A stretch of 57,758 bases of DNA from Frankia alni (lineage in GTDB: Bacteria; Actinomycetota; Actinomycetes; Frankiales; Frankiaceae). The stretch lies in assembly GCA_026225295.1 (NCBI GenBank), contig JAMFSN010000133.1, positions 1-57,758 on the forward strand, in the 5' to 3' direction. The notes beneath the pieces are model-generated. The model did not search any database. It was not told the origin of the DNA and saw only the letters and a list, made by a program, of their open reading frames with translations. A program made the position numbers and the translations under genes. The first letter of the stretch is position 1. Every line of letters begins with the position of its first letter. Positions 35,804 through 44,857 of this stretch are shown here, piece by piece.

Positions 35804-36787
35804 TCAGCCGTGGGCGGTGGGGTCCGGCTGGTCGGCGGCCGGGTCGGCGGCCGGGTCGGCGTCACGTTCGAGCCGGCGTTCGAGCGCCGACACCGTCGAC
35901 GGGCCGCCGCCCCGGCGACGCTGGACGAGATGCCGGGCCACCAGACCGACGACGATGACGGCCAGCAGGACGGTGCTGACGTTGCTGGTCGCCTTCTCGA
36001 CGGTGTGGAAATGGGCGCCGGCGACGTAGCCGAGCACCACGCAGGTCGTGGCCCAGCCGACCCCGCCGATCACGTTCGCGATGAGGAAACGCAGATAGTG
36101 CATCCGGGCCATGCCGGCCAGACCAGGGATGAAGGCCCGCAGGGCCGCCGTCCAGCGCCCGATGACCACGCCCTTGGCGCCCGCTCGCCGGACGAACCGC
36201 TGGGTGCGTTCGATCCGGTCGGCGTCGAGCAACCGGTCCGGCAGCCGGCCGAGGATCTGTACGCCCCACTCCCGGCCCACGATGTAGCCGAGCTGGTCGC
36301 CGAGGACCGCGCCCAGGCCCGCGGCGACGATGACCGCGGCCAGCGGCACCTTCCCGTTGGAGGCGGCGACGCCCCCGACCAGCACCGCGACCTCGCCCGG
36401 GAAGATCACTCCGATGAACGCCGAGGCTTCCAGGGCCGGAACCAGGAAAACGAGGGTGACCACCAGCGGAGTCGGCAGGTTCTGGATCTTTTCGACGATC
36501 GTGTCGATCCCGATGCCGTAAATGACCCAGAGCGCCACGGCGATGACCGCCGCGCCGATGATGATGGCGGCGGCATTGCGCAGGAGCCGGCGGCGGCGCT
36601 CGGCCCGCGGGGCGCCGTCACTCGCCGGGGCGCCGTCGCTCGCCGGGGCGGCAGTGGGCGGCCGGGCATCGGTGGGGCCCGCGCCGCCGTCGTCCGGCGA
36701 ACTGGTGGCCGGGCCGACGGCGACGCTGCCGGGCACCGCGGGGGTACCGGTCGGGCCGGCGCCCGCGTCCCTGCTGTCGCTGCGCAC
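35804..36787 (-). CDS. DedA-family membrane protein
   Basis: 327 aa from GTG 36787. The first 75 residues are a disordered Pro/Ala/Ser-rich cytoplasmic region with two ASDGAP repeats. Five or six hydrophobic helices follow, with the DedA signatures FPGEVAVLVGGV, LGDQLGYIVGREWG and VIGRWTAALRAFIPGLAG (the conserved Arg that follows GR). DedA proteins move undecaprenyl phosphate or phospholipids across the membrane. Placement before murT/gatD supports a cell-envelope role. A TATACC box on the minus strand 8-9 bases before the GTG, with no ribosome site, suggests a leaderless transcript. Confidence 0.9.
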   Translation of the reverse strand: MRSDSRDAGAGPTGTPAVPGSVAVGPATSSPDDGGAGPTDARPPTAAPASDGAPASDGAPRAERRRRLLRNAAAIIIGAAVIAVALWVIYGIGIDTIVEKIQNLPTPLVVTLVFLVPALEASAFIGVIFPGEVAVLVGGVAASNGKVPLAAVIVAAGLGAVLGDQLGYIVGREWGVQILGRLPDRLLDADRIERTQRFVRRAGAKGVVIGRWTAALRAFIPGLAGMARMHYLRFLIANVIGGVGWATTCVVLGYVAGAHFHTVEKATSNVSTVLLAVIVVGLVARHLVQRRRGGGPSTVSALERRLERDADPAADPAADQPDPTAHG

Positions 36788-37034
36788 CGCCCAACGGTAT
36801 AGGCAGCTGTCGATGACCTCGACGCCCCGGGCACCGGTCCGCCCCACCGGCCCGGTGCCCGCGGAGACCCGAAGCCGGCTTTTCCGCCCCGGAGCGGGGG
36901 TGTGGTGGCAATGGTGGCGGTCGGCGGTGACAATCGGACGCGGAGGCCCCGCCCAGCCGCGGTCAGCGCAACGATGACCACGGTGGCGGAGCCGGACATC
37001 CGTGACCGACGTGCAACCGAGGTGAGGACGACCG

Positions 37035-37520
37035 GTGTCGCAGACCGCCATCGCGATCGCCCGCAAGGGCGGCAGCTGGAGCGCGCAGGAGCTGGACCCG
37101 GCCGCGGCCGAGGATCTCGACGCTCTCGCCGACCTCCTACGTGACCTGTCCGAGGAGGTTGTCCTCGGCTTTGTCGAAGAGGACGATGAGTATCTCGGCA
37201 TCATCCGGGTGGACGGAGACAGCGATCCCCGCGTCTTCCTGTCCGATCGGCGGGTCCTGACGTCCACGGAACTCGCGGCGCGCCTGTTCGCGGACGCGCT
37301 GCCGGCCGCAGCCCCCGCGGAGGACGACGACGAGGCGCCGACCCGGATGTCGATGCCGGCCGGCGACAGTGACCTGCTGGCCGATCTCGGCACGCCGGCC
37401 GACGTTCTGATCGAGCTGATCGGCGAGGAAGGCATGCTGCCGGCCGACGTCATTGCCGCGCTCGGCGAACGGGCCGGGGTCGGCGACGCGCTCGACGTCC
37501 TGGAATCCGTCGGTGGCTGA
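37035..37520 (+). CDS. tRNA adenosine deaminase-associated protein
   Basis: 161 aa with a GTG start. The family pattern is clear: WSAQELDPAAAEDLDALADLLR at the N-terminus and the acidic strand VVLGFVEEDDEYLGIIRVDGD. This protein is regularly encoded next to tadA in actinobacteria; its exact role is not established. The C-terminal part (SDLLADLGTPADVLIELI) is helical. The tadA start follows 6 bases downstream, so they form an operon. Confidence 0.9.
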   Translation: MSQTAIAIARKGGSWSAQELDPAAAEDLDALADLLRDLSEEVVLGFVEEDDEYLGIIRVDGDSDPRVFLSDRRVLTSTELAARLFADALPAAAPAEDDDEAPTRMSMPAGDSDLLADLGTPADVLIELIGEEGMLPADVIAALGERAGVGDALDVLESVGG

Positions 37521-37526
37521 CCGGAC

Positions 37527-38120
37527 GTGACGCCGGGGCCGGAATCCGGGGCCCGGTTCGGATTCCCGGCCGGGTTCGATGCCTCAGCCGGGTTCGATGC
37601 GCCGATGGGGCTGGCCCTCGACGAAGCCCGGGGCGCCCTGGCCACCGGCGACGTGCCGGTCGGAGCGGTGGTCATCGGCGCCGACGGAACGGTACTGGGG
37701 CGGGGACACAATGCCCGCGAGGCGGACGGCGATCCGACCGCCCACGCCGAGGTGGTGGCGATCCGGGCCGCCGCCACGCGGGTCGGATCGTGGCGGCTGT
37801 CGGGAGCCACGCTGGTCGTCACCCTCGAGCCGTGCACGATGTGCGCGGGCGCGATCGTGCTCGCGCGGCTCGACCGGGTCGTGTTCGGCGCGGACGATCC
37901 GAAGGCCGGTGCGGTCGGGTCGCTGTGGGACGCCGTGCGCGACCGGCGACTCAACCACCGGCCCGAGGTCATGCGGGGCGTGCGGGCGGACGAATGCGGC
38001 GCGCTGCTGGCCGACTTCTTCGCCGATCGTCGGACCGCCGCCCGCCGGCCGCGCGGCGGGCCACCCTCGGTCAGAGCGGCTGGGCCGTCTAGTAAGCTGG
38101 ATGACGGTGGAGTCGCCTAG
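37527..38120 (+). CDS. tadA: tRNA-specific adenosine deaminase
   Basis: 197 aa. Converts A34 to inosine in tRNA-Arg(ACG), allowing reading of CGU, CGC and CGA. The zinc/catalytic motif HAEV (PTAHAEVVAI) and the Cys pair PCTMCAGAI are present, as is FGADDPKAGAVGS. GTG start. The N-terminal 26 residues (including the repeat GFPAGFDASAGFDAP) are extra to the catalytic fold, so MGLALDEAR may be the true start. The C-terminal 30 residues look unstructured, and the stop codon lies inside the downstream tRNA-Ser gene. Confidence 0.93.
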   Translation: MTPGPESGARFGFPAGFDASAGFDAPMGLALDEARGALATGDVPVGAVVIGADGTVLGRGHNAREADGDPTAHAEVVAIRAAATRVGSWRLSGATLVVTLEPCTMCAGAIVLARLDRVVFGADDPKAGAVGSLWDAVRDRRLNHRPEVMRGVRADECGALLADFFADRRTAARRPRGGPPSVRAAGPSSKLDDGGVA

Positions 38121-38192
38121 TGGCCGAGGGCGCACGCCTCGAAAGCGTGTGAGGGAGCAATCCCTCCGTGGGTTCAAATCCCACCTCCACCG
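38106..38192 (+). tRNA. serU: tRNA-Ser(CGA)
   Basis: 87 nt with a long variable arm, typical of serine tRNAs. Acceptor GGTGGAG pairs with CTCCACC, discriminator G. The anticodon stem CACGC/GCGTG closes the loop CTCGAAA, giving anticodon CGA for UCG. The T-arm is GTGGGTTCAAATCCCAC. The CCA end is not encoded (CGCTCC follows). The first 15 bases overlap the tadA coding sequence. Confidence 0.93.
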
Positions 38193-38473
38193 CTCCTCAC
38201 CACGGCGGCCCGAACCTCGGACGTTTGCTGTCCGGTAGCGGCTTCACACTGGCTGACCAGCTCTGGGATCACCCGGCCACCCAGCGGTGATGGGTGGCTG
38301 TTGAGTATCGAATGGTCCTTCGAGGGGCATTTCTTCGACTTGTAATCTTTGGACGCACGCACCTGTGGGCGCCGCGGTTGCGGGGCCCGGGCCGAGGTCG
38401 GATCGCGACGGAACAGGTCACGACGAGCGGGCCGATGAGGAACAGAACGCCGACAGTGGAGGGGATCCAGCGC

Positions 38474-39547
38474 GTGCCGGTTTGGGGGCCGCAGGGCCAG
38501 GGTGGTCGACGGCCCGATGGCGTAGCCTCGTCGTACCGGGGCGGCGCCGCCGCCGGGGAGCCGTCCGGCGGGCCGGAGCCCGCGACCGCCCCGAGTCCCG
38601 TACCGACGGGAAGCGCGGGGCCGACGGGAAGCGCGGGGCCGGCCGGAGGGGTCGGGCCCACCCGGGGCGTCGGGCCGATCCACCTGGCCGTTCCTGGACC
38701 ACCGCCGCTCGGCGCTACTTCCTTCGCGGCCGCCGGTTCGTCGCCGAACAGTGGCTCGTCGCCGGCCGGACCGCTCGGTCCGTTCGGCCCGTTTCCCGCG
38801 GGCCGGGTGGGCGGCGCCGGGGCCTCGGTCCCGGTCGGCGATCACAAGACGCCCAGCGATGCGGTCGCGGCGGCGGGAGGCGTGCATCCCGAGGCGCCCG
38901 TCTACCCAGACGGCCCCGACTACGACGATGGCCCGCTCGACCCGCCGACCGACCCGGCCGGTAAAGGGATCTTCATCGACCTGGCCCCCACCCGCCCCGG
39001 ACCGACGTCCATCCCGCGCAGCGTCGACGCGGAAACCGGGCCGATGGCCTATCCGGCCGGCGACGAACTGCCGATCTTCGCCCACCTGGCCGCTCTCGAG
39101 GGCGCGTCAGCGGCCGACGGCCGGCCGAACCCGGCCCGCCATCGGGGCAGTCATCGCGGTCCGAGCCAAGGCGTCGCCGTCAGCCTCGGGCTGCTGGCTC
39201 TACTGATCATCATCGTGGCGGCGGTGACGCTGGTGGGCGCGAGCCAGGGTTCGGGGCAGGACACCGCCACCGGCGAGACGGAAACCTCCGCCGTCCAGCC
39301 GGCGACCTCCGGGCCGCTGACCAGCACGCCGATCCCGACGTTCACTCCGCCGCCGGCCGTCGTCGCGCCGCCCACCCACCTGGTGACGTCGGTCGCGCCG
39401 GTCCGGTCCGCGCCCGCGACCCAGTCCCACAAGACGCCGAAGGCCACCGCTACCTGCCACGTGCTGAGCGGCGACCCCTCGGCCAGCGAGCGCCGCCGCT
39501 ACGAGAAGAAGCACGGCATCCCGGTGTGCCGCCACCACGGCAACTGA
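38474..39547 (+). CDS. Hypothetical single-pass membrane protein
   Basis: 357 aa from GTG 38474, nine bases after GGAGGGG. The frame is open from 38294, but codons before about 38450 have low third-position GC and look non-coding. Residues 1-270 are Gly/Pro/Ala-rich and disordered with a few acidic patches (GPDYDDGPLDPPTDP). One membrane helix lies near 235-260 (VAVSLGLLALLIIIVAAVTLV). The external tail is Thr/Pro-rich and ends in a small basic region with two Cys (TCHVLSGDPSASERR...GIPVC) that could form a disulfide. No family recognised. Confidence 0.62.
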   Translation: MPVWGPQGQGGRRPDGVASSYRGGAAAGEPSGGPEPATAPSPVPTGSAGPTGSAGPAGGVGPTRGVGPIHLAVPGPPPLGATSFAAAGSSPNSGSSPAGPLGPFGPFPAGRVGGAGASVPVGDHKTPSDAVAAAGGVHPEAPVYPDGPDYDDGPLDPPTDPAGKGIFIDLAPTRPGPTSIPRSVDAETGPMAYPAGDELPIFAHLAALEGASAADGRPNPARHRGSHRGPSQGVAVSLGLLALLIIIVAAVTLVGASQGSGQDTATGETETSAVQPATSGPLTSTPIPTFTPPPAVVAPPTHLVTSVAPVRSAPATQSHKTPKATATCHVLSGDPSASERRRYEKKHGIPVCRHHGN

Positions 39548-39683
39548 GCGGGACGGACCGGCCGGGGCGAACCCGGCCCACGACCATTGCCGGGGATCGG
39601 CGGCGGCCGCGAGAAGAACGACGACCCGGGCGGGTCACGACCTCCCGGCCGTGACCCGCCCGTGCTCTATCTGATCGCGGGGC

Positions 39684-39770
39684 TCAGGCCTCGCTGCCGC
39701 CCCGACGACGCAACAGCAGTCCGCCACCCACGAGCGCGGCGACCAGGGCAACCATGATGAAGCGCTTCAC
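39684..39770 (-). CDS. Small membrane peptide
   Basis: 28 aa, too short for normal gene calling. The GTG at 39770 has a perfect GGAGG six bases upstream. The product is Lys-Arg, then a hydrophobic helix (FIMVALVAALVGGGLLL), then RRRGGSEA: a small single-span membrane peptide with positive ends. Similar tiny membrane proteins are common in actinobacteria, but I cannot name the family. Confidence 0.5.
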   Translation of the reverse strand: MKRFIMVALVAALVGGGLLLRRRGGSEA

Positions 39771-40280
39771 TGCGCACCTCCGAGACGAAGTCAACATGAA
39801 CGACCCGCGAGCCCGGCGACCGGATGTCCCGGACCCCGTGCCAACGGATGCCCAGAAGCATGCCACGCCAACGGCTGGTTGCCCCTGTGGCTGAGCAGGT
39901 TTCGAGATCGAACCGCCACCCTCGTGGCAAATAGGCGCGTCAGGCGAAGATTTTTCCGCACCATCGGCCGCGCCCCGGATCATCAGCGGGGCCGGGGCCC
40001 GGACACCGCCCCGGCCGGGCGCCGAAGGCGGGCCGACGCGCCCGCGTTCCGCGCCACCTCGCGAGCATCCCATCGAACGCCCGTGACCATCAGCGGTGTA
40101 ATTACGCTGAGTAACATGGTCGGTAGAACTGCGCACTCGGCATCGCCCGCGCCGAGGTGGGTAGACCCTGACCGTTGGGCGGCTGTGGTTCGGAAGCCGG
40201 TACGGGGCAATCGCGACATCCGCGCCCCAGTGTCCGGGCACCCGGTCGGAGTCCTCCGAATTCGATGAGGCGGGGTCGAG
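39771..40280. other. Intergenic region before the GAF-EAL gene
   Basis: About 500 bases without a supported gene. It holds a 9-bp perfect hairpin (GGCCGGGGC at 39991 with GCCCCGGCC at 40009). Open frames across it on both strands lack coding character. Confidence 0.4.
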
Positions 40281-41516
40281 GTGGTGAGCGCGCTATCAGT
40301 ACCAGCTCCACCGCTCGCACTCCCGGAGCCGGACATGGCGGTGGTGGCGTTGCTGGGTGTTCTGCGCCAGCAGCTGTCGATGGACCTGGGCTGGTTGTCC
40401 CGGTTTGACGGGGATCGGGTGATCTTCCAAGCCACGCACGGAGATGCCGAGTCCTTCGGCCTGGGTACCCACACGACCATCCGAATCGACGAGCACCGGG
40501 CCGACCGGTTGGACCTGAAGGTGCTCACCGGAGAACTGCCACCGATCATTCCCGACACCCGCGCGGACGTTCGCACGGCGCGCATGCTCGCCGTCACGCG
40601 CGCCGGAATCGGCGCCTTCGCGGCGATGCCGATCCACGACGACGACGGCCTCTACGGCATGGTCGGCTGCCTCGGCCACGCTGCCCGGCCGGAACTCGGA
40701 GACCGCCATCGCGAGACACTGAGCCTGGTAGCCCGTCTCCTGAGCGTTTCCGTCCGGGATCTGGACGGAATGTGGCAACGCGGCAGCCAGGTCTGGCATG
40801 CCATCCGGCGGATCCTTGACGCCGGCGGCCCCCGCGTCGTCTACCAGCCGATCGTGGACCTTCACAGCGGCGACACGGTCGGGGCCGAGACGCTGGCCCG
40901 CTTTCCCGCCCCGGCCGACCCCGAATGGTGGTTCACGCACGCGTACACCGTCGGGCTCGGGGTCGAGCTGGAGCTCTCCGTCGTTCGGAAGGCTCTGAAG
41001 GTGCTGCCCACCCTGCCGGCCGGTGCCCGCCTGGGGGTCAATGCATCGCCGTCCGCTCTGACCGGCGGTCTGCTCGACGTCCTCACGAACGCCGGAGTCG
41101 ACCTCACCCGGCTCGTCGTGGAACTGACCGAGCAGGAACGCAGCCTGGACGACCCCGCCGTCCTGAGCGCGGCGGACGACCTGCGCTCCCGGGGGATCCT
41201 GATCGCCGCCGATGACGTCGGCTCCGGCTATGCGGGCCTGAAGCGGCTCACCCACCTCCGACCGGAGGTGATCAAGCTGGACCAGGGCCTGGTCCAGGGG
41301 ATCGATGTCGACCCCGTTCGCCGCGCCGTGGCGACCGCGGTCGTCGACATCGCCGAAGCGATCGGCAGCCTGGTCGTCGCCGAGGGCATCGAAACCGCCG
41401 CCGGACTTGCCGCCGTCCGCGACACCGGGATCAGGTACGGACAGGGGTTCCTTCTCGCCCGGCCCCAGGTCACCGTGCCGACCCTCGTCGCCGCGCCAAC
41501 CCGCGTCCGACCGTGA
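40281..41516 (+). CDS. GAF-EAL protein, probable c-di-GMP phosphodiesterase
   Basis: 411 aa (GTG GTG start). A GAF sensor occupies about 15-150 (LSRFDGDRVIFQATHGD, GAFAAMPIHDDDGLYGMVGCLG). The EAL domain occupies about 170-400. The signature is ETL rather than EAL (VGAETLARF), but the metal-binding Glu is kept. LGVNASPSAL, VVELTEQE, AADDVGSGYAGL (the DDFGTG loop with Val/Ser), VIKLDQ and VVAEGIET are present, so catalysis is likely. It would degrade c-di-GMP in response to the GAF ligand. It stands alone, followed by the methyltransferase gene after about 125 bases. Confidence 0.9.
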   Translation: MVSALSVPAPPLALPEPDMAVVALLGVLRQQLSMDLGWLSRFDGDRVIFQATHGDAESFGLGTHTTIRIDEHRADRLDLKVLTGELPPIIPDTRADVRTARMLAVTRAGIGAFAAMPIHDDDGLYGMVGCLGHAARPELGDRHRETLSLVARLLSVSVRDLDGMWQRGSQVWHAIRRILDAGGPRVVYQPIVDLHSGDTVGAETLARFPAPADPEWWFTHAYTVGLGVELELSVVRKALKVLPTLPAGARLGVNASPSALTGGLLDVLTNAGVDLTRLVVELTEQERSLDDPAVLSAADDLRSRGILIAADDVGSGYAGLKRLTHLRPEVIKLDQGLVQGIDVDPVRRAVATAVVDIAEAIGSLVVAEGIETAAGLAAVRDTGIRYGQGFLLARPQVTVPTLVAAPTRVRP

Positions 41517-41631
41517 CCCGGCGACCGGCCGGATCAGGACGCCCGGCCGGCCGTCGCGGGCACACCGCGGAGTTCCGAGGACCCCGACGTTCCGGGCCGG
41601 GACAGTTCCACCCGGGCGTACCCGGTACCTT

Positions 41632-41644
41632 TAGGATAATCAGA
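41632..41644 (+). promoter_or_regulatory. Leaderless-type promoter before the methyltransferase
   Basis: TAGGAT at 41632-41637 is a good -10 element with the A of the ATG six bases after it (41644). No ribosome site is present, so transcription probably starts at the start codon. Confidence 0.5.
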
Positions 41645-42804
41645 TGGAATATATCCAACTGCTGCGGCGGCTCGAGCGGGTCATAGAGGAAACCGATTTC
41701 GCGTGGTCGCTGTGCCTGGTGGGCGAGGACCAGTCCCGTAAATTGGCCGACCTGACCAACGCGCTCAAACGCCCGGCGTCGGCGAGCGGCGACGAGAAGC
41801 AGATCGCTTCGGGATATTCCTACTGGGGCACCGAGCCGGCAATCAGCTGGGAACAGGCCTGTCGGGACCGCTACTATCCGGTGATGAAGGAGGGGATCGA
41901 TACCTTCGGGCGCCGTTGGCGTAGCCTGTGGTCCACCTTCGGTGGGGACAAGAAATTCCACTACGTAAGCCTTGGGCCCGGCACCGGAGAGAAAGATCGG
42001 GCAATCCTCGCGCTCCTTCATTCCGAGAATCCCACAATGTTCTACGCGCCGGTGGACATGAGCGCCGAAATGCTGCGGATCTGCCTTCAGCCGATGAACA
42101 CGCTGCCATTTATTCGTAGGTTTCGCAGCCAGATCCTTCCGATTCAGCTCGACTTCTCGTTCGAGGAGAACGTCGATGAACTGAATGAGCTGCGCGAGCG
42201 ACTGGTCGCCGATGAGCCGGTCCTTTTCTCACTGCTGGGCAACACGATGGCGAATTTCGAAGATGACATCGCTCTGGTGGAACGACTCAGTCGGCACCTG
42301 CTCCGTCCCCAGGACCGGCTTTTGATAGAAGTGGCGACCGCGTCCCAACTCGACGACGTCACGGCCGAGGCGGCCGGCCGGGAGTACCAGGAGAGCAACG
42401 CTTTCTGTACCTTCGTCACCAGCGCGCTCCATCAATGCACCGATCTCTCGATCGACATGGAAAATCTCCAGTTCGAAACGGAGATAGCCGGCGACCGGTC
42501 GATTCTGATCAAGATGCTCTACCGTAACCGCTCCGGAATCACCACGACGATGACGCTGCCGGACCGACAGGTGGTGCCGTTTCCCGCTGACGACACCATA
42601 AAGCTCTACATCAGCCGGAAGTACCGCCGGGATGCGCTGGAGGTGGACCTTCGCAACCTCGGCCTGAGCGTCGAAAGCAATCTGCACCACAGCCAGACCG
42701 GCCGTGGGCGGGCCCAGTTCGGACTGGATCTGCTGCTGCTGTCAAAGCAACCGTCCACGCAGCCCTCGACCCCGGCCCAGGACGTGTTCCGGCGGCCCCG
42801 GTGA
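41644..42804 (+). CDS. EgtD-like SAM-dependent methyltransferase
   Basis: 386 aa. A Rossmann-type methyltransferase of the histidine N-alpha-methyltransferase (EgtD, Methyltransf_33) superfamily. The SAM loop is YVSLGPGTGEKDRAIL near residues 101-116, the acidic ribose-binding strand YAPVDMSAEML near 139, and SLLGNTMANFEDD near 199 corresponds to the EgtD GSTIGN segment. The first 90 residues differ from EgtD, and no ergothioneine gene is near, so histidine as substrate is doubtful. Third-codon GC is lower than in the core genes. The stop overlaps the start of the next gene (GTGA), so the two proteins probably work together. Confidence 0.72.
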   Translation: MEYIQLLRRLERVIEETDFAWSLCLVGEDQSRKLADLTNALKRPASASGDEKQIASGYSYWGTEPAISWEQACRDRYYPVMKEGIDTFGRRWRSLWSTFGGDKKFHYVSLGPGTGEKDRAILALLHSENPTMFYAPVDMSAEMLRICLQPMNTLPFIRRFRSQILPIQLDFSFEENVDELNELRERLVADEPVLFSLLGNTMANFEDDIALVERLSRHLLRPQDRLLIEVATASQLDDVTAEAAGREYQESNAFCTFVTSALHQCTDLSIDMENLQFETEIAGDRSILIKMLYRNRSGITTTMTLPDRQVVPFPADDTIKLYISRKYRRDALEVDLRNLGLSVESNLHHSQTGRGRAQFGLDLLLLSKQPSTQPSTPAQDVFRRPR

Positions 42805-43412
42805 CGGTTCTGTCCGGCGCCCGCCAATGGTTGGGCCGGCGGCCCGCCGTCACGCCTCAGCTGCTCATCATCGGGGTCACGGTCAGCAGCCTGATTCTGT
42901 CCTTCGCGATCAGCGCCATCTGGTTCAGCGAGACCAACGGAACCAACCGCTTCGAGCCGACGGTCGAGAGTTTGGGCCTGCTGGCGGGTATCGCCGGGGT
43001 GGTTCTGGAGCGTCGAGCGGCGGCCCGGGAAAGCCGGGACCAGTCACTCGATGCGGTGCGTCACGAGCTACTCGACAATAAGACGATTCTCAACTCGAGC
43101 GCCTTTATGGATCAGGCAGAATCGGCGCCGATCCGGCGAATATTTCCGACCTTGCATCTGTCCGCGGTGGATTCCATTCTGACGGCCGGGGGACTTTCCT
43201 CAGCACCGGACGCCGAACTGGCGATGCTGTTACACCGATGGCGCGACGAGGTCGGCGTCTTCAACCATCAGCTGCTGCTCGCCGAGATCTTGGCGTTCAC
43301 GGCCGACTCGCACGACGTCCTGCGGGATCTCCACAGCGGTCTGCACAGCCCGGACGGGCAACTCGCGGAGATCCGCACCCGCCTCGACGCACTACTCGCC
43401 CGACTTCCCTGA
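42801..43412 (+). CDS. Hypothetical membrane partner of the methyltransferase
   Basis: 203 aa. The GTG overlaps the upstream stop (GTGA). Two N-terminal hydrophobic segments (about 18-40, LLIIGVTVSSLILSFAISAIWF, and 55-70, LGLLAGIAGVVLERR) anchor a cytoplasmic helical domain with a heptad-like C-terminus (DVLRDLHSGLHSPDGQLAEIRTR). No family recognised. Tight coupling suggests it places the methyltransferase at the membrane or is its substrate. Confidence 0.65.
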   Translation: MTVLSGARQWLGRRPAVTPQLLIIGVTVSSLILSFAISAIWFSETNGTNRFEPTVESLGLLAGIAGVVLERRAAARESRDQSLDAVRHELLDNKTILNSSAFMDQAESAPIRRIFPTLHLSAVDSILTAGGLSSAPDAELAMLLHRWRDEVGVFNHQLLLAEILAFTADSHDVLRDLHSGLHSPDGQLAEIRTRLDALLARLP

Positions 43413-43599
43413 CCCGGACGTCGCCACCCGCGCATCACGCCCGGTGATGCCAGACGGTGCCGGACAAGACAAGGCGGGATGAGGGGCACCTTCCGTGCCC
43501 ACATCATGCCCACAACGATCATGCGATGATCAGCCCCGGCCACTGTTACAGCGGTCCGAGTCGCTCGTGCCGTCCCCGGAAAGAACCAGCTCTGGCGCT

Positions 43600-44040
43600 C
43601 TAGCGCCGGCCCGGCCGATTCTCGACCCATCCGTACTTCTCCGCGATCCCGGTCAGCTGACGTCGAATCTGTATGATCTGCGCCCCGGTCAGCGTCGGCT
43701 CGGTCTCCAAAAGAAGCTCCGTGATCTCCTCCACGAAATCAGCTGTTGCGAGCAGATCGCAGAAACCGTCGCTGTCCTTGGCGCCAGACGAGCCGGGGGC
43801 GGGCGGCGTATAGCCCCCCGAATCCCGTCCTGCCTGAGGAGCAGCCACGATACGCGCGGACGACGCCTTGAGACCACGATCGCCCATCTCGACCTCGAAC
43901 TCCATCGTCGTTCCGGGCACGACGGCGCTCTTGTCAGCCAGCAGATCGTTGACATGGAGAAATATGTCATCTCCACCGTCGTCGGGTGCCACAAATCCGT
44001 AGCCCCGCACCTGATCGAATCGCACGACCTTACCTATCAT
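43600..44040 (-). CDS. Cold-shock domain protein with C-terminal extension
   Basis: 146 aa. The N-terminal 65 residues are a cold-shock domain with RNP1 RGYGFVAP and RNP2 DIFLHVNDL, which binds single-stranded RNA or DNA. The rest is a Gly/Pro linker and a helical domain (DFVEEITELLLETEPTLTGAQIIQIRRQLTGIAEKYGW), found in a subset of actinobacterial cold-shock proteins. It marks the start of the accessory region and has no obvious operon partner. Confidence 0.85.
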   Translation of the reverse strand: MIGKVVRFDQVRGYGFVAPDDGGDDIFLHVNDLLADKSAVVPGTTMEFEVEMGDRGLKASSARIVAAPQAGRDSGGYTPPAPGSSGAKDSDGFCDLLATADFVEEITELLLETEPTLTGAQIIQIRRQLTGIAEKYGWVENRPGRR

Positions 44041-44348
44041 TCAACACACCCACACCACTCGCCGCAACAACCGCACCGGAGATCTCGTGACGATCCTACC
44101 GGACCGCCACCCGCGGCCAAGAGCAGAAGTCGTCGTCCCTTCGACGGTGGGGAGCGCCTGCCGCCTCGAACCGGGCCCGAGCGACCCGCCGGTTCCCACC
44201 GCCGGGCGCCTGAATGTCCCGGGCGGGGGCCCGTCCGGGCGACAACGAACCCGCCGGCCGGATCACGTCCACCAACACCCGGCCCGGTCACCCTCCCTCA
44301 ACGGTGCTCGGCGTCACCGGCCCTGTCCGCGGCGGACAACGCCGGCAC

Positions 44349-44615
44349 CTACCTCGCGGTGAAGTACTCGCGATCGCGTCCCGACGCGGACCGGCCACAG
44401 CGATCGTCGCGGTCGGACACGCCATGCTCGTCGCCAGCTGGAACATCGTCAAGACGCCCGCTGTCCCTTGGTTCTTCCGCAAGCGAGTGCCAGAGGTCGG
44501 CGTAGCCGAAGAGGACATCAACGAGGGCCTCCCGACAGTGTGGGGGGACGTTTTCGATGACTTTTTCCCTCTCACGCGTTACGGCGACGCAGTGGTTCAG
44601 CGCGTGAAGCAACAT
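44349..44615 (-). other. Ambiguous coding region, both strands protein-like
   Basis: The minus strand from ATG 44615 gives an 88-codon product whose first 50 residues look protein-like (MLLHALNHCVAVTREREKV, ALVDVLFGYADLWHSLAEE). The plus strand from ATG 44424 to the stop at 44681 also gives a plausible product (MLVASWNIVKTPAVPWFF). Third-position GC is similar (near 65%) for both. I cannot decide between them. A perfect inverted repeat lies at the edge. Confidence 0.3.
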
Positions 44616-44656
44616 TCTTCCGATCTCGTTGTACGTGATGGATCCTGTCGCAGCTT

Positions 44657-44690
44657 TGTGAACGATCGGGCAATTACCTGATCGTTCACA
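44657..44690. repeat. 11-bp perfect inverted repeat TGTGAACGATC
   Basis: TGTGAACGATC (44657-44667) and GATCGTTCACA (44680-44690) around 12 bases. It could be an operator for the minus-strand frame or a terminator for the plus-strand frame. Confidence 0.6.
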
Positions 44691-44857
44691 CCTGGCACGG
44701 CATTCGACAGAGCTGGAGCCGCCGGTGATTCGATCGGCCAGCGCGGTAGAACGCCGGATCCTCCGCCGCGCCGACCGCGCGGGCGGCCAGGGTGGCGACA
44801 CCGACGAACACGACGGCCACGACCCGGACCGCGAAGTTCGCCACCCGCAGCATGACC

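Noticed and set aside
38174-39085. 303-codon minus-strand frame after tRNA-Ser
   Set aside because: Antisense shadow of the Gly/Pro-rich hypothetical membrane protein; no motifs or ribosome site.
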